From contig OX637287.1 in NCBI GenBank assembly GCA_951799445.1, positions 48,203,724-48,267,723 on the forward strand: a DNA stretch of 64,000 nt, given 5' to 3'. Below are positions 47,885 to 60,500 of the stretch, one piece after another (position 1 is the first letter of the stretch; every line of letters begins with the position of its first letter). The DNA comes from Pseudisothecium myosuroides. Its lineage: Eukaryota > Streptophyta > Bryopsida > Hypnales > Lembophyllaceae. The notes below the pieces were generated by a model. It saw only the letters and a list, made by a program, of their open reading frames with translations, was not told the DNA's origin and did no database searches. A program made the position numbers and the translations under genes.

Positions 47885-50800
47885 TTAGATTACATTAAGA
47901 TGACTTACCAGAGGTAGGATGTCCATTAGCAAAGGGAAGAGACTGTTGTTACCATGATGTGGAACCCAACCCAACATTGGAGGTTTCAGTACTACCCATT
48001 CTAACTCCGACTGCATGTAACCAGTTTGATGGCCTACTAAATTTTGCCACTCAAGCTTCATCTGTAACATGCAGTCATTAAACTGCGAAGATTTGTAAAG
48101 TTTATCAAATCTAGACAACTTTCATATACTTACCAAGTAACATTCTTCAGAACCACCTCAAACTAATCACATTACTCCAAAGTAACCAAGCTAAATATCG
48201 AAAGTTCACATATTGGAGGCTAATAGCAGATTATTGTATAATAGCAAATTATTGTAGCTCTCAACATATTGTAGCATCCAAAAATGGAGGATATAATTTC
48301 TTCATTCTATTGGTACATTTCTCACCTTCCTAAATGATTCATCTCCACTCCCATAGATAAGGAAGAGGCCACTTTTGGCCATTTTGGCATTTAGGTATTA
48401 AAAGCATAACTATTTAACAAATTGCGCATTCATTCAATGGGGGTGAAAGAATGTGGCATGCCTCTTCAGTGTGGAGTCCATAGTCGAGGTAACGCCCACT
48501 GTCTATCGTAGTGAAGCTGCACAATTCTTGCAAATAATTACATCACTAAAACTCTAGAGAACCAACCAGAGAGATCAGATGAATATAAACTCACAGCAGT
48601 TGAAGTTTACAGTGACAAAATAGTCAAGTGAAACTGTAAAAATAAAGCGAAAAACTGGATGAACACAAAATTCTTGCCTTGTTAAGGAGACGTAGGTCTG
48701 TTAGCTGTGCCGTTGTTGCCATGTAGGCCTGCACACAAGGAGAACTTATCTCAATGCTCAAGTGATTAACCACCAATCAAAATCATGGGTCGATGATGTT
48801 TTCATGGTATGCCATTAACCATCAAAGAATCGCATGATAAGAACTCAAACCGTATTTCCATCACTTCTGATATGTCGCATCAAAAGGGCCATGATATGCG
48901 GTGGTGCCAACACAGGTAGAACACAATAAAGAAGAATGGAGGTTTTGCATTTTAATTTTTTTCTTTTCAGTTGAACGATCTCAAATAGAAATGTAAAATT
49001 GAACTCCAACTCGAGAAGGTCTTACCCCATTTGAAGCCCCAACAATGAACGCTATTTTGGCTAATGATTGTGCAGCCAAAGCCATCCAGCATTGCAGATC
49101 CAGATGCCGCTCATGATCAGAAGGGTGTGATGCTCTTGGATAATCGTCCAAACCGGACATCAAGGTCTGCCACAACAAAAGAAAACCCCAATAGTGTCAA
49201 ATTCTGATACAAAGGATAATTCTTCGACAACTTTGCTACATGTTGTTGCATTTGATCCCTCCAGTGGCACCATCACTTCAACAATCAACCGTAGGTTTCT
49301 AGCAAAAACTAAATGTGCTAATATAGCCCACTCACAGTCGAATTTAGTTCACGCTTTGTGTGTGTATTTTGTCCATGCCAGTAATAGCTGCTTGGCACGT
49401 TCCCTGCTCAAACCCCAACTACACGCTGCAAGTACCCCAATGGAACTCACCATTTCAATGCACACCAGATTATATTCTAAAACGGGAAAATTACGTAAAG
49501 AGGGCACACCAGTTTGGGAGGTGTTCTAGCATTGAAACCAAGCTTCAAGTCTTGGATATAACCTCTCAAAAAACTCTTCGTCTTCTTCGTTTGGAAGTCG
49601 CTTTCTCTATTGCATAGGCTGATGCAAGTTCTACAGACATGAACCCAAGAACATCATCATCCCCGCATCACTCCAGCAATCTTCAAACAAGGAATACAAT
49701 CCCAAGGAGTTTCAGCAAATCTTTTGCAGAATCTAGAGTAAACAGGGAAACTTGACCGGATCCTATTCAAAATCAGAAATGACCTCCTAATTTATTTGGA
49801 GAAAACATGATATTATAAATGAGGAAACCAAGCAGAAGATTCATTACTATGTATAGCCATGAAAAGTGCCAGCGGGTTTGCATTGCTCGTATGTTTCTTT
49901 ATAAATTGGTCAGGAACTTTGCTACATCACAGATGCAGCCGTTAAAGGGTCTTATCCAGTTCCCTCTAGTTTACTTGTTCTCCTTGGTGTCATAGTCCAT
50001 TGCATTAAAACATCTAAAGCCATGGCATATGCAGGCAGGACATGAAATGATTCACACTAGCTAGCAACACAAACCAAGAGGATGAAGAATTGAAATCATG
50101 CTTTGCTACATACCCTTCATACATACCTGCGAGCTTCATCTCCAAGAATTTGTTCACGAGGTATCCAACCATCTATGTTAAGAAGATGAAGCCAGTGAGC
50201 TACGATCTCCTTACTGATTTTGCGATCCCACCAACTGCACAGTTTAGAGATAATTAGTGGTATTTAAGAACTCCAAATTTCGCCGATGACTACCAGCTTC
50301 ATGGCTTCCCAACAGGCCTCAAAAACGCACTCTCAAAGCACATATATATATAGTGGGATTTGGGGAATCGGTGATTGATTTCTAAGACTCAAATCCAGGC
50401 AGACTTTAAGTCAATCTTACCTTACCAAGAGCTGATGAAAACCCTCATCCCAAAGAAAACCGTGCGGGAAGAAGGAGCAGCTAGGGACAGCAGCATACAA
50501 TGCCGCAGGCCTGTATTTCCAAACATCTCCATCTTTTGTTTCATGGCCCTGTTCCATGAAGAGCCCTTACTATCAATAAATCACGCAATCAAATACAAAG
50601 GCAAGTACAGCACACCAACAATTCAATCTTCTTATATAAATAGAAATATCTTAACTGATAGATTAGCAAAGCAACTAATATATGCAGTGGAAATTATGAA
50701 AGCAGGGTCAAGGAAAGCATGGAATACCACTTGATGCTCAAGTGGAATTGCTATCAAAGACTGCCTATAGAAGTATCCAATGTTGCCCAGAAGGTTACTC

Positions 50801-53320
50801 AGTGCAACCCTTCCCACTTCCAGCTCCCTTTCACCCTTGACCTATCCATGACAATCCCAAAAATTGGCTTATAATGTCAGGGTTCAAACTGCAACAATTA
50901 TTGAGGTTTCCTCTATGTGATAATATGAAAGCACAGAGTCTGATGCCCATCATGGTAAAATCTGGACTCATAAGAACAAAGAGCACCTCATCAAAAGTAC
51001 TTTGTCTAAACATATTAGTAATTCATTCAAAAGAAAAGATGAATGCCTGCTACCACTTCAGAAAGAGGCAGCAACATGCACTTTAGAATCTATTCATCTT
51101 ACATCCATCTTTGTAGGCACAAATTTTTCTGAAGTGATGACAGACGGACCATTTATTTCCAATGAGCTACAGTCAAACATACCTTGTCTAGCAGTTTAAA
51201 GGTTGACTGAAACCGCTTTTCAACCATCTCTTCACGATCTGATAGTTTTTGGGTGACCTCGATACCTAAAGCAAGGCGGGTATGCATTAGAAGATAGACG
51301 GGAAATCCGTGCTTTAAAGAGTAACCGCATCGCCGGAACATATTAACAATCTTTACATCACATAACCGTCTTTGTAAGCAAATAGTAACAGTTTACACGA
51401 AAACTCACTTATCCACTAATACTCAGTCTCAGCATGTAGAAGTGTATAAGGGCAGCTGATTAAAAATACGTATCTACTCTTATTTTTTTAATTGAGAGAA
51501 GCTTTGAATAATTGAATAGAATACCTGAAAGCTTCTTAACATGTACGCCAGTTCCATCCCTTTTTTTGTGTGCCAGACACAAAGACAACGTCGAAAGATA
51601 GAGGTGCCACACCAGTGATCTGGGCATAAAATAGGTTTCATTACAAATACATCAGTGTCCTAGGAGGGAAACGCCGAAAATGGAGCATTGACTCCGTGAA
51701 AGCACGGGCAATGAAATAGGAACATGAGTGCTCAAATTCAAACAAACAGTTCCAAAATACGCTCAGCAACCATTGAAGGAAACAAATACCTGGATGACAC
51801 CAATGTTTGAAAACTTCTCGACTGCATTTGGGAGTTCAATTCGACCATGTGTCCGTGCCTAATATTCTCAATTTCACAAAAGGGTCAGAACCACTACAAA
51901 TCACGATACTCATCTCGATGCAAATTAAAAGAATTCTGAGCACACAACATAACTTCAGTTGGTTACGAATCTGAATAGCACGAACTGTCTTCGAATGTCC
52001 AGCCAGCTTATCAATGACGATATCAAAATCTATTGCCTCCTTCATAACGTTGGAACTGTAACTGTCAAAAGGACCAGCTCAATTTCAACTGAAACATTAT
52101 GGCCATGTTAAGGCTCAGAAGTGTACCTGCGTCTCAAGTACTTGCCAAACCAACTCAGTCAAATTGTGTGTGTATCGGCACAAAACTGGTCGAAGCTTTG
52201 GTTTCCTTGAACCACAGCAACCAAGACAACGTTAGCAAAACTCTAGCCCGGATCGATGCAATTCTTCAACTTTGTAACTGAAGCTCACAAGCACCGGAGA
52301 CTTTTGAACTCAACTGCGGATATGAACGTCGCATACCAGGCCTTTGATGTGAAGCTCCCAACCACCGACCTCGTTTCCAGTGCCAGATGCAAACCTACCA
52401 TCTCCAGACACATCCGAAGAGAGTTGCACAGTACTTCCACCCTCATCTGCAACGTAGAAGAAAAGTGACACTTGACGACCAGGAGCTTGGATTTCTTCCC
52501 TTAACACACAAAACCAAAATCCTCTTTAGAACAACAGAGTTCAGTACCAAGCACAACTTCTATAACACATGCACACATTTTTAAGGCATGTCCTGTCCAA
52601 GATTGCTTCTAGCTCCTCAAAAACTAACACGGCACTAACACGACAAGTGTGAATATCAAGGAAGAAGTGACGTCAACTATAGGACCAAGAAACACAAATT
52701 GGGCCTCATGATTTTCTTGGCAGTTTGGGGGACTTTCTTTCGTCCTGTTTTATTTACTTCCTGACCAACAAATGCAATGTTCTTCAGTACCTCCGGTGAT
52801 ATAAAAGTTACCACCAATTGGATGAACAATATTAATTTCAAACCATGCATCCATCATGTTTTTGCGGTTAAGAGCAAAGTTAGAGATGGGACACCTTTCT
52901 GTGGGTAGTTTCTCTACCGCTTGAACACAAAGTGCCCAATCCCCTCCATATCCACTTTCAGAATCTTGGTGCTTCAAGAATGATGTAGATATTGGAAGCC
53001 CTTGATCTACAATTTCCTGCAATGTAAGGAAAGCAAATCAACCATCGAAGGGAGAACAAGCAAATTGGTTTAAAAATTTCATGACGATTTGAAAGAGCTA
53101 GTTGCAACTACCTGACGCCCATAAGTAGGCTCCATCGTGACGCACCCAAGCATACTTTGTGAGTTTATCACCTTCCTCACATGTGTGTCAAAGCGAATAG
53201 CGGTTATCCGCCACCTTGGTGGGTACAAAGCCAAGAGCTGCTGTGGTCGTTGATGCATCCATGACGGACCTAGGAGCCCGGTATCACACATAGGGGAACT
53301 CCTGAATAGACAATACAGAA
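47885..53320 (-). pseudogene. GCS1: Alpha-glucosidase I (GH63, GCS1/MOGS) pseudogene, C-terminus missing
   Basis: The enzyme trims the outermost glucose from N-glycan precursors in the ER. Exon pieces follow the family in order on the minus strand: IRFDTHVRKVINSQ to YGRQ (near 53112-53250), EIVDQGLPISTSFLK and GYGGDWAL (53016-52918), VSLFFYVADEGG (near 52480), VALSNLLGNIGYFY (near 50800), [16 protein letters not shown] (near 50450), [15 protein letters not shown] (near 50150), FFERLYPRLEAWFQ (near 49560), [12 protein letters not shown] (near 49130) and LGWVPHHGNNSLFPLL (near 47950). Decay is visible. A TAG stop at 49526-49528 follows AWFQC, the segment before YGRQ seems shifted in and out of frame, and the last 200 or so family residues are absent. 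Most exons otherwise stay open, so the loss is fairly recent. Confidence 0.85.
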
Positions 53321-53670
53321 TCTATCAGCGAGGAAACAGAACAAGCTCCAAATCGCCAAAATTTGACACTAATTCCCTGCATCAGTTCTTAGCTTGCTTG
53401 AGTTCGAAGCTGCAAATCAGCCTGTACGCACTGCCTTGGGCAGAATCTGGCCTTGCTGTTAGAAACTAAAATGTGTAACAGTGCTTCATGGCCGCACTTG
53501 AGCTCTGACATGTGATAAATAGAGAAACATGTACGCTTAAGCACTGACGTAGTGACACCAAATAGTAACTCAATGAACAGCGAACCGGAAAAAAAAAATT
53601 ACAATTCCAAAAAAAAAAGTAAAAGTTAAAAAAAATGTGGTACTCGGGAGGTCCGCCTAGGCTGGGAGGG

Positions 53671-53690
53671 GGGGCCGCCTGGGCGGCCCC
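53671..53690. repeat. GC-only hairpin
   Basis: GGGGCCGCC and GGCGGCCCC are separated by two bases. It follows a run of G and A-rich homopolymers (53590-53635) and directly precedes the lipoxygenase relic. Confidence 0.9.
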
Positions 53691-53995
53691 ATGTGTTGCG
53701 ATGCAGGCTGCGAACGCACGCCGTGATTGAGCCCTTGATGATTGCCACCAATAGACAATTGAGCATCTTGCACCCCGTGCACAAAGCTCTCGTCCCACAT
53801 GACAAGAACACGATGGACATGAATCAGCAGGCTCGCACCATACTCATGAATGCAGGCGGGATTGTGGTACAAACCTTCACTCCACAGAAGTACGCCATGG
53901 AAATCTCTGCCGTTGTATGTACAAAGGATGGCACTTCATTGAGCAGGCCCTGCCGAAAAGAGGTACGTGACAGCCAGCTTCTCTGTAGGTGCGCC
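53691..53995 (+). pseudogene. Lipoxygenase exon relic
   Basis: The frame from 53693 reads [44 protein letters not shown] and [15 protein letters not shown]. This matches the His-rich core of plant lipoxygenases (family pattern SHWLxTHAxxEPF, then LHPxxKLLxPH). The iron-ligand His expected in SHW is not there: the copy reads CRL. The exon stands alone, runs antisense to the GCS1 relic's strand, and stops at about 53998, so it cannot be functional. Confidence 0.8.
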
Positions 53996-54429
53996 TGACT
54001 GTACTCACGGTCGTTCATAGGTCTTACAACAATTGAGTTCAACCCTAACATGGTCATTTTTGTTATATTGGCGTAATGCTACAAAATTGGTGCATTTAGA
54101 AAGGTGGCTCGGAACTCAGATCCAGAGGAGATTGAGACACATCTCTGGAACTATATCAGTTTGAAACACTGATATGAAATCTCAGATCTCGATCCATCTT
54201 AGATTTAGAGATCTAAGGTTTCAATTAGGCAATTACTCAAACTAGCTCTCTGAGAAAGAGCAGGGCAAGCATTTCCTCCGCCATCTTCATCCTTTCCGAT
54301 CAAGTTACCACATGCCGAAACCAAATTTCAAGGTTCAAATACTCTGCACATTTTCACATCCAACAAAGACCACCATTAGAATTGAAAATGTAACTGATGA
54401 CATATAATGACATCAAACATCAGGAAATA

Positions 54430-56850
54430 GCTTCTCCAATTCTTCTCATGCGAAATCATGCATCCTTGATGTACTGTCAATGACGTCTGCCAAGTACCAT
54501 ACCAAGATGCTTCAGGGACAATCCGGAGCAGCAGTGGAGGCAATAAGTCGACAGCTACCTTGTTAGCTTCATTTGTTCGACTAACCTGTCCAAAATGCAA
54601 TGAATGTTGTGTTATTGAATGGAAATGATTAAGAATTCCAAGCCAGGCAGCAAAGGTTTAGGAAGGAGCTGACCTTCTCCTTAATGCCACCATCTTCTAC
54701 AATGTCGAAGCTAAAGTCCGGAAAAAAGTCACATCCCAAATGCATGGAGACCTCACTTCGAATATTAAATAGAGTCCAAGTGGAACCTACTTCAAGTGCT
54801 AGTTTTCTCTCTCCATATGGCATTTCACACTCAACAATGACAGTCTTGAATGATTCAGCTTGGTCCATTTCTTGCCACTGCGAAGAATGTTGCAATCGAA
54901 GTCGATTGTATTGGAAAGTAACATAAAGAATAGACTTTCTAATATTATACTTGAAAATCACAGTTTCTTTCGACACTACACACTTTACGACATCAGCCGC
55001 AGCAGTGTGTTTGGCATCCCATCCATCGTCCATGAGAGAAGTGAAGCACTCGTCCGAAATATTATGGAAGATGAAGAACAATGGTGTTCTATGAAATTCA
55101 ATGCTTGCAAAAAGGTCAACCATGACATGGATGGGCATGGACCACTGTAGGTGTGTTGACCTTGATCCTGTATTGGGTTTCATAGAGAAAAGAAAGTCTC
55201 GTCTTAAAATGAATCTGAAGTGCTCGGAAGTACTCATATCGGAAACTGGCCACTCAAGGTCATCAAATTTGGGAAGAGGGATGGGTTCCAATCGACCGTG
55301 TCCAGACGGAAGACTTTGTGGTATGTAGACAGCATTATAGAAGAAAATGCCATTTTGTAATAGGTCCTCATGTGTACGATCGCCCCGTTGTGCCTCTCCA
55401 ATATCGGCGTGCAAAACCCAAAGAAGGCCTGTTATAGACTTCACGTCCACCCAATCCTCGCAACTTGATAGGTACAGATCTACGGAGAAATACAAAAAAA
55501 ATATTCTCTATTAGCTTCTCCACTAGTGCAATGGAGGAGCAAGTCTTGAACCTCATGCCTTTTTAACCAATTGACTACGAATTCTAAATTTTGTGCAAAA
55601 CCCACATCAGAACAACAAAGACATCAACAAAAGCAGGGAAAGAGAAGCAAAAGCATGAACACTTCCTTACAATTGCAGTTGTCTGGCACTTCGACCTCCA
55701 CATCCAATTGCCGATGCATATAAGCATGCCGAACGAGGACCTCAGGCACTGTACTACAACCTTGACGGATACGAAATTTCAGAACTTTGGCTTTGTAAGC
55801 GCCTTCAAAAGTAGCTGAACCACCGTGCTCCGCAGCATCACGAGCATGATCACCTTCTCTCCCAGGTTGTAGAGTAACCCAACTACCAATACTAATTCTT
55901 GTTGGTATCCAAGCACCATGTTTGTCTTTGACGTTGAATGTAAAAATGGCATCAACATAACAACGCGGCCTCATGTTTGCTGTATCTGTATGATTAATTC
56001 AACAACATTTCACATGGTAATGAATAAAAGAGACTATATATATGTGAATATACAAGCATTGAGCAAAATCAATAGAGTATTTGCTCCTTCAACACATTAT
56101 CCTTCCTTGGAAAGGTAAATTACAGGTATGTCAACACCATCAAAAAAGTAGCATTAGTACCTGCACCCAAATGTGAATTTCAATGGGTAGAGAAACAAAA
56201 CAACGTACTTCTTCCCAATGTTTTCAAAGAGCTTGATATCTGTGTGTTTGAAAAAACTCCATCAGAGTGAATATGGATGATATGAGCAACTTCCATCATG
56301 TATAGTACTTTAAGTTTCTAATGTTTCTAGCAAATGCGTACTACTCTATTTCAATTTAGAGGTTGATAGTACAGCAACATACAGGAGCACAGAGCAATAG
56401 CATATCTTGCATTACACCACGGTATTTGGAAAAGTATTGACATGCTCAAAAAATATTCGCAATGGCATTCACGGAATGAAAAGAATTCTAGAAGATAAAG
56501 CTCATGTATAAGGGTCTAACCATACCTTCATAAGATCCTGGCCAAACAAACTCTTTGCTTCAAAGTCTAGCTGAATGTTACCAATGAGTGCCTTCTCCTG
56601 ACCTGGATACGCACAGATGTGATAACACAATCAGTATCATGGATGTGTAATAACTTTTTGCACTCCATAAGCTGAAAGCACACATATCCAAATAGTGAGG
56701 TGAAAAAAGGAAAGGCAGAATTGGTCGTCCAATTGTAGGCTCCACAGATTGAGAATATTTGTAATAAGTGACGGCTGACTAACTCGTTCACTAACATGAT
56801 CCCAAAATACATAATCTCCCTCCAGAACAGACCAGTAGAGCTTGTTATCA
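54430..56850 (-). CDS. Exons of an unrecognised gene
   Basis: At least four well-bounded exons: 56602-56526 (GQEKALIGNIQLDFEAKSLF), 55983-55671 (CYVDAIFTFNVKD to VRHAYMHRQLDVEVEVP), 55479-54674 (about 268 residues) and 54585 to about 54430. Phases of the last three agree. A further exon near 56850-56784 (KLYWSVLEGDYVFWDHVSE) is likely, but its donor does not fit in phase. The stretch FKTVIVECEMPYGERKLALEV to VDLLPPLLLRIVPE has the strand-helix-strand feel of a ubiquitin-like fold, but that is only an impression. There are no in-frame stops in the long exon. It could be a real gene or another displaced fragment. Neither a first nor a last exon is certain. Confidence 0.55.
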
Positions 56851-57034
56851 CTGAAAAGGTGAATTGACATTACCAAAACTGAGGCGACATCCCAATTTCA
56901 AAACGCTACCAGATTCCTCCACCCGAAGTCCCAAACTGACTTGTGCAAAAGTAGGTTATGACTAAGTCGCTTAAGAACGCCACCTACAGTGCAACAGGTT
57001 CCCTTGAATCCAATGCAAATTTTCACTTTCCATT

Positions 57035-57552
57035 TTATGACTTTTCAACACCAGAATTCGACAATGCGGTAGTCTTCCGTTTCTGTCTATTTGATAGAGT
57101 AGTGTTGTCCAATACAAGATCTACAGTAGCATACAACAGGTCTTGTTCATCAGTATTATCCTGTACTTGATTCTGAATGATGTGCAAAAAGATACCAAAA
57201 CCAAAAAAAAATTCCCTGCAAAGACTCACAGACAAGAAGCTGCCCAAACAACTTGACCCGCAAGTCTAAGGGCTGGCTAGCTACAAATTGTTTCCGTTGA
57301 AGCTGCGACGTCATGACTCATATGAAACGCAAGGCTTGGTCCTCACCTTAAAGGGATAAACTTGTTAGATGGGTATGGCGCCAAGGAGCTAGCTTGCAGC
57401 CATTAAGCTGAGAGCGTCTGGTCATTCCCTGCCGTTTAGGCCTTGCTCGCCAGAAGTTCCTGCACCACGGCATCAACTCCCACATTCGAGCTTTCTCTGC
57501 GCACCTTGAGAGCAACATCGAAACCAATCAACGTCATGTCTGCAATCAACAT
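57035..57552 (-). other. Candidate upstream exons of the unrecognised gene
   Basis: Two open pieces on the minus strand. At 57436-57552 there is a 38-codon ORF starting MLIADMTLIGFDVALKVRRE, with a possible donor after ALK. The other follows a TTCAG acceptor near 57175 (NQVQDNTDEQDLLYATVDLV). Either could belong to the gene at 54.4-56.9 kb. I could not chain them in phase. Confidence 0.3.
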
Positions 57553-60500
57553 CTGTTTTGCTCTCTAATAAATTGGAAATATGCATCAAAACAATAAACT
57601 GTTATTTGTTGCAAATTTCAGCAGTTTCATTTGCAGTTGTTCTCTTCCGATCATTCCATTTGCTCGGTACCCAGTACCTGATCAAGTCTGTATGTAACTC
57701 ATTTTTTATACTCGAAGCTCTGACTTTCTCTAACATTGTTTTGCTTACAGGAAGATGCAGGTTGCTCTGTGCTGTCAAAAATCAACTCTCTCGGAAGTGG
57801 TAAGTTCCTGTTTAAGAGAATTCGTTTTCTCCAATTTGTCATTTTTGCGTTAGCAAGATCACGATGATGTTTTGCACACTTGTAGCGACTGACACTCTTC
57901 TCGTATTAGCAGTTTCGCTTTCAAGTTCCGAGATAAGGCCATGGAAATTTCACTTAAGTGAATTGGAAGTAGCGGAAATACTACTCACAGGTTTAGCAGG
58001 AGCAACCCCAGCTGGGGTGGAATTTGTGTGCTGCCTGAGATACCAACTCCAGAAATCGTCATGTCCAGCCATCGTTCCTCTCCAACCCTAAACCGCGGAA
58101 TCTAATAGACGTTAGGTAGGTGCCAAGCTTGGTCCCTGTCCGATTTCTTCACGCGTTCCGAAATCAGCTTCGATATTGCACTCCGCTGTGAAACAAATCG
58201 CACAATATCCCGGGTCAAATAAAGACTAAAATCAATCAGATTGTTCAGTGGAAACATTTGACATCAGAGTCATGTCCAAAGTCCAGGCTGATGACGTACA
58301 TCTTCTGCTCGCTCTAACTCAATGCAATAAGCATCGTCAGAGCACCAAACCCTCGAAGAACTGCTAAACGAGCTCGACCACTAATCAAACCCTAAAGCAA
58401 AACATAAATCCATTGAATTGCGACAACGACGTACTACTGCACCACCAGGACTCCCGACTCCCACTTTTGTACATAAACATCAATTTAGATTATATTCATA
58501 TTATTTATAACCTCTTTTTTGGCACATTGATGTAAGAGGTAACTCTAAATATACTCTAACAAATATTGTAAAAGAACTCTAATAGTATTCTATAAATACT
58601 CAGAAAATGCTCAAAATTAGATCTGTCCTAAGTGACAACATCTGAATCTCTGAACACATTCCAAATTCATTTAATGCTGACACTCCCTATCAATCCTCAC
58701 AGTAACTTGATGTCTCCTCGATTGTACAATATCCAATCAATATAGTTAATGTTTAGGGTTGAAACATTTGACTATGCGACTGTAATGTGTAGGAGCACCT
58801 TCAAGTATTGAATCCACTTCGATGATGAAACCCTAGCTTCATGAATGGAAACGAACTCCAATTGCTACCAATTGACTTCGAAATTAGGGGAGGGCTCACA
58901 CCTTGAAGAAACTTTGAAGTGATTCTTCCTCTTCAAGAGAATCCGTTGTCAACAAGGATATCTGCAATCGTTCTTCAAAAAAATTTAGGTCTTCTGGAAC
59001 AAACACGCCGCCTGGAGAGCGTCTGAATGCATCTCATTTTCTAAAAACTGAGAAACTGGTTCTTTCCAACAAGACGGCCCCATTCAAATTGAAACATGCT
59101 GATGATCCACATGATAAAAACTGAATCCAATTCCTGCATACTCGAGCAATTCCAAAGAATGAGAACACCATAACACTTCAAGTCAAAATCCTAAGTACAA
59201 GAACCACCCTCTAAACCAAAAATTGCAGGACTAAAAACTACGAGCTAGAATTCCAGAAATGGATTCCTGCTCCATAAAGCCACTACCTAGTTCACAAGAT
59301 TTATTCCAAGTCCGGAATACTCAAGCAGTTACGCCTTTCTCAAGAGCGTGTACTTCCCTACAATGGGCAACTTCACCTCCAAACTCACTGAAACATTCAG
59401 GCCGCGTCTCTGTCTCTTTTCTTATTGCCAAACAAGATCCTCCGCCAATATGTCAATCAATCGCTTCCAGCGTCCAATGTCGTGAAAAAAAACCCTAATC
59501 CTGATACTCCAGCAGCACGTGACGTTGTAAATTAGTATGCGCAGAACTGGACAGAGAAAGTGCTTCAAGTTTGATAATGTTCACGATTAAATTCTATGAA
59601 AGCGCCACCCACAAAACCAAAAAAATGAATTGTACGAAAAACACGACTTCTGTCTTTACCAGCAATTTCAATTTGCATAAAAACTAACAATTACATCTGC
59701 ACACTCGAAGGAGTCAAAGCTAAGAGAAAACGAAGAAATGATATATTTCGATTGCTCGGACTCTGCAAACAACACGCCGTCTTCTTGCCGCAACGATCGC
59801 CATAGCCTGAAACGACAGCAACGCCAACGGCTTCTTGCACCGAGCATTTTCAATCCCGAACCCGGTCTGTAAGCCAGAAGGAGGCTCATTTCCCGCTTTC
59901 AGTCGTCTTAGGTGGCACAGTGTCGACCACATCGGATTCGTTCCCAAAGCAACCAACAACGAAGGCAGCCTCAGGGGAACTGTTTGGGAACTCGCAGTCT
60001 CTCCCTGCCCTCAAACTTCATGTAATGGTCCAATTGCCTCCAAAAAATGGAAAACTTCAAGCCTACCAAAAAGGAGGGTAAATGTATTTCAAAATGCCAA
60101 GCAAAAATCATGGTCCTACACATTGTTGCTACAATGTTTTTCAAACCTCATTTCATCTGTTGTGTAGAGCCAGCACATATAAAAATTGCATATTCAATAT
60201 TGGCCTTCTTCAATTCAAGACCCCTATAATAAAGAAGCTAGGAAACTCAAAAATTTATTGAAAGAAAGGCCATATTACCATTGGTTTAAAAAATAAAATA
60301 AAATAAACATTGGTTTGAGGGACTTGATGTTGCAAAGAAATTTTGAAAGTTGACTTAAGGAACATGGCAAAATAGATTATTTTATACGGAATAATACTTT
60401 TTATCCAACTTTTTGAGTGGCAATCATATGGTTTGTCACTTCTCTCTCTGTATATAATTATAAAATAAATATTTGATAACCATTAGTAATAGTTATTTTC

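Noticed and set aside
48361..48400. Possible TTAA-family end (GGCATTTAGGTATTAA with a GGCCA/TGGCC dyad)
   Set aside because: No matching left end could be found, so an element cannot be defined.
54674..55479. Autophagy protein ATG5 as identity of the unrecognised gene
   Set aside because: A loose similarity in a W-P-DL-F pattern does not extend along the sequence.
59720..60167. Short frames on both strands near 60 kb
   Set aside because: No homology, no splice structure, and mutual overlap.
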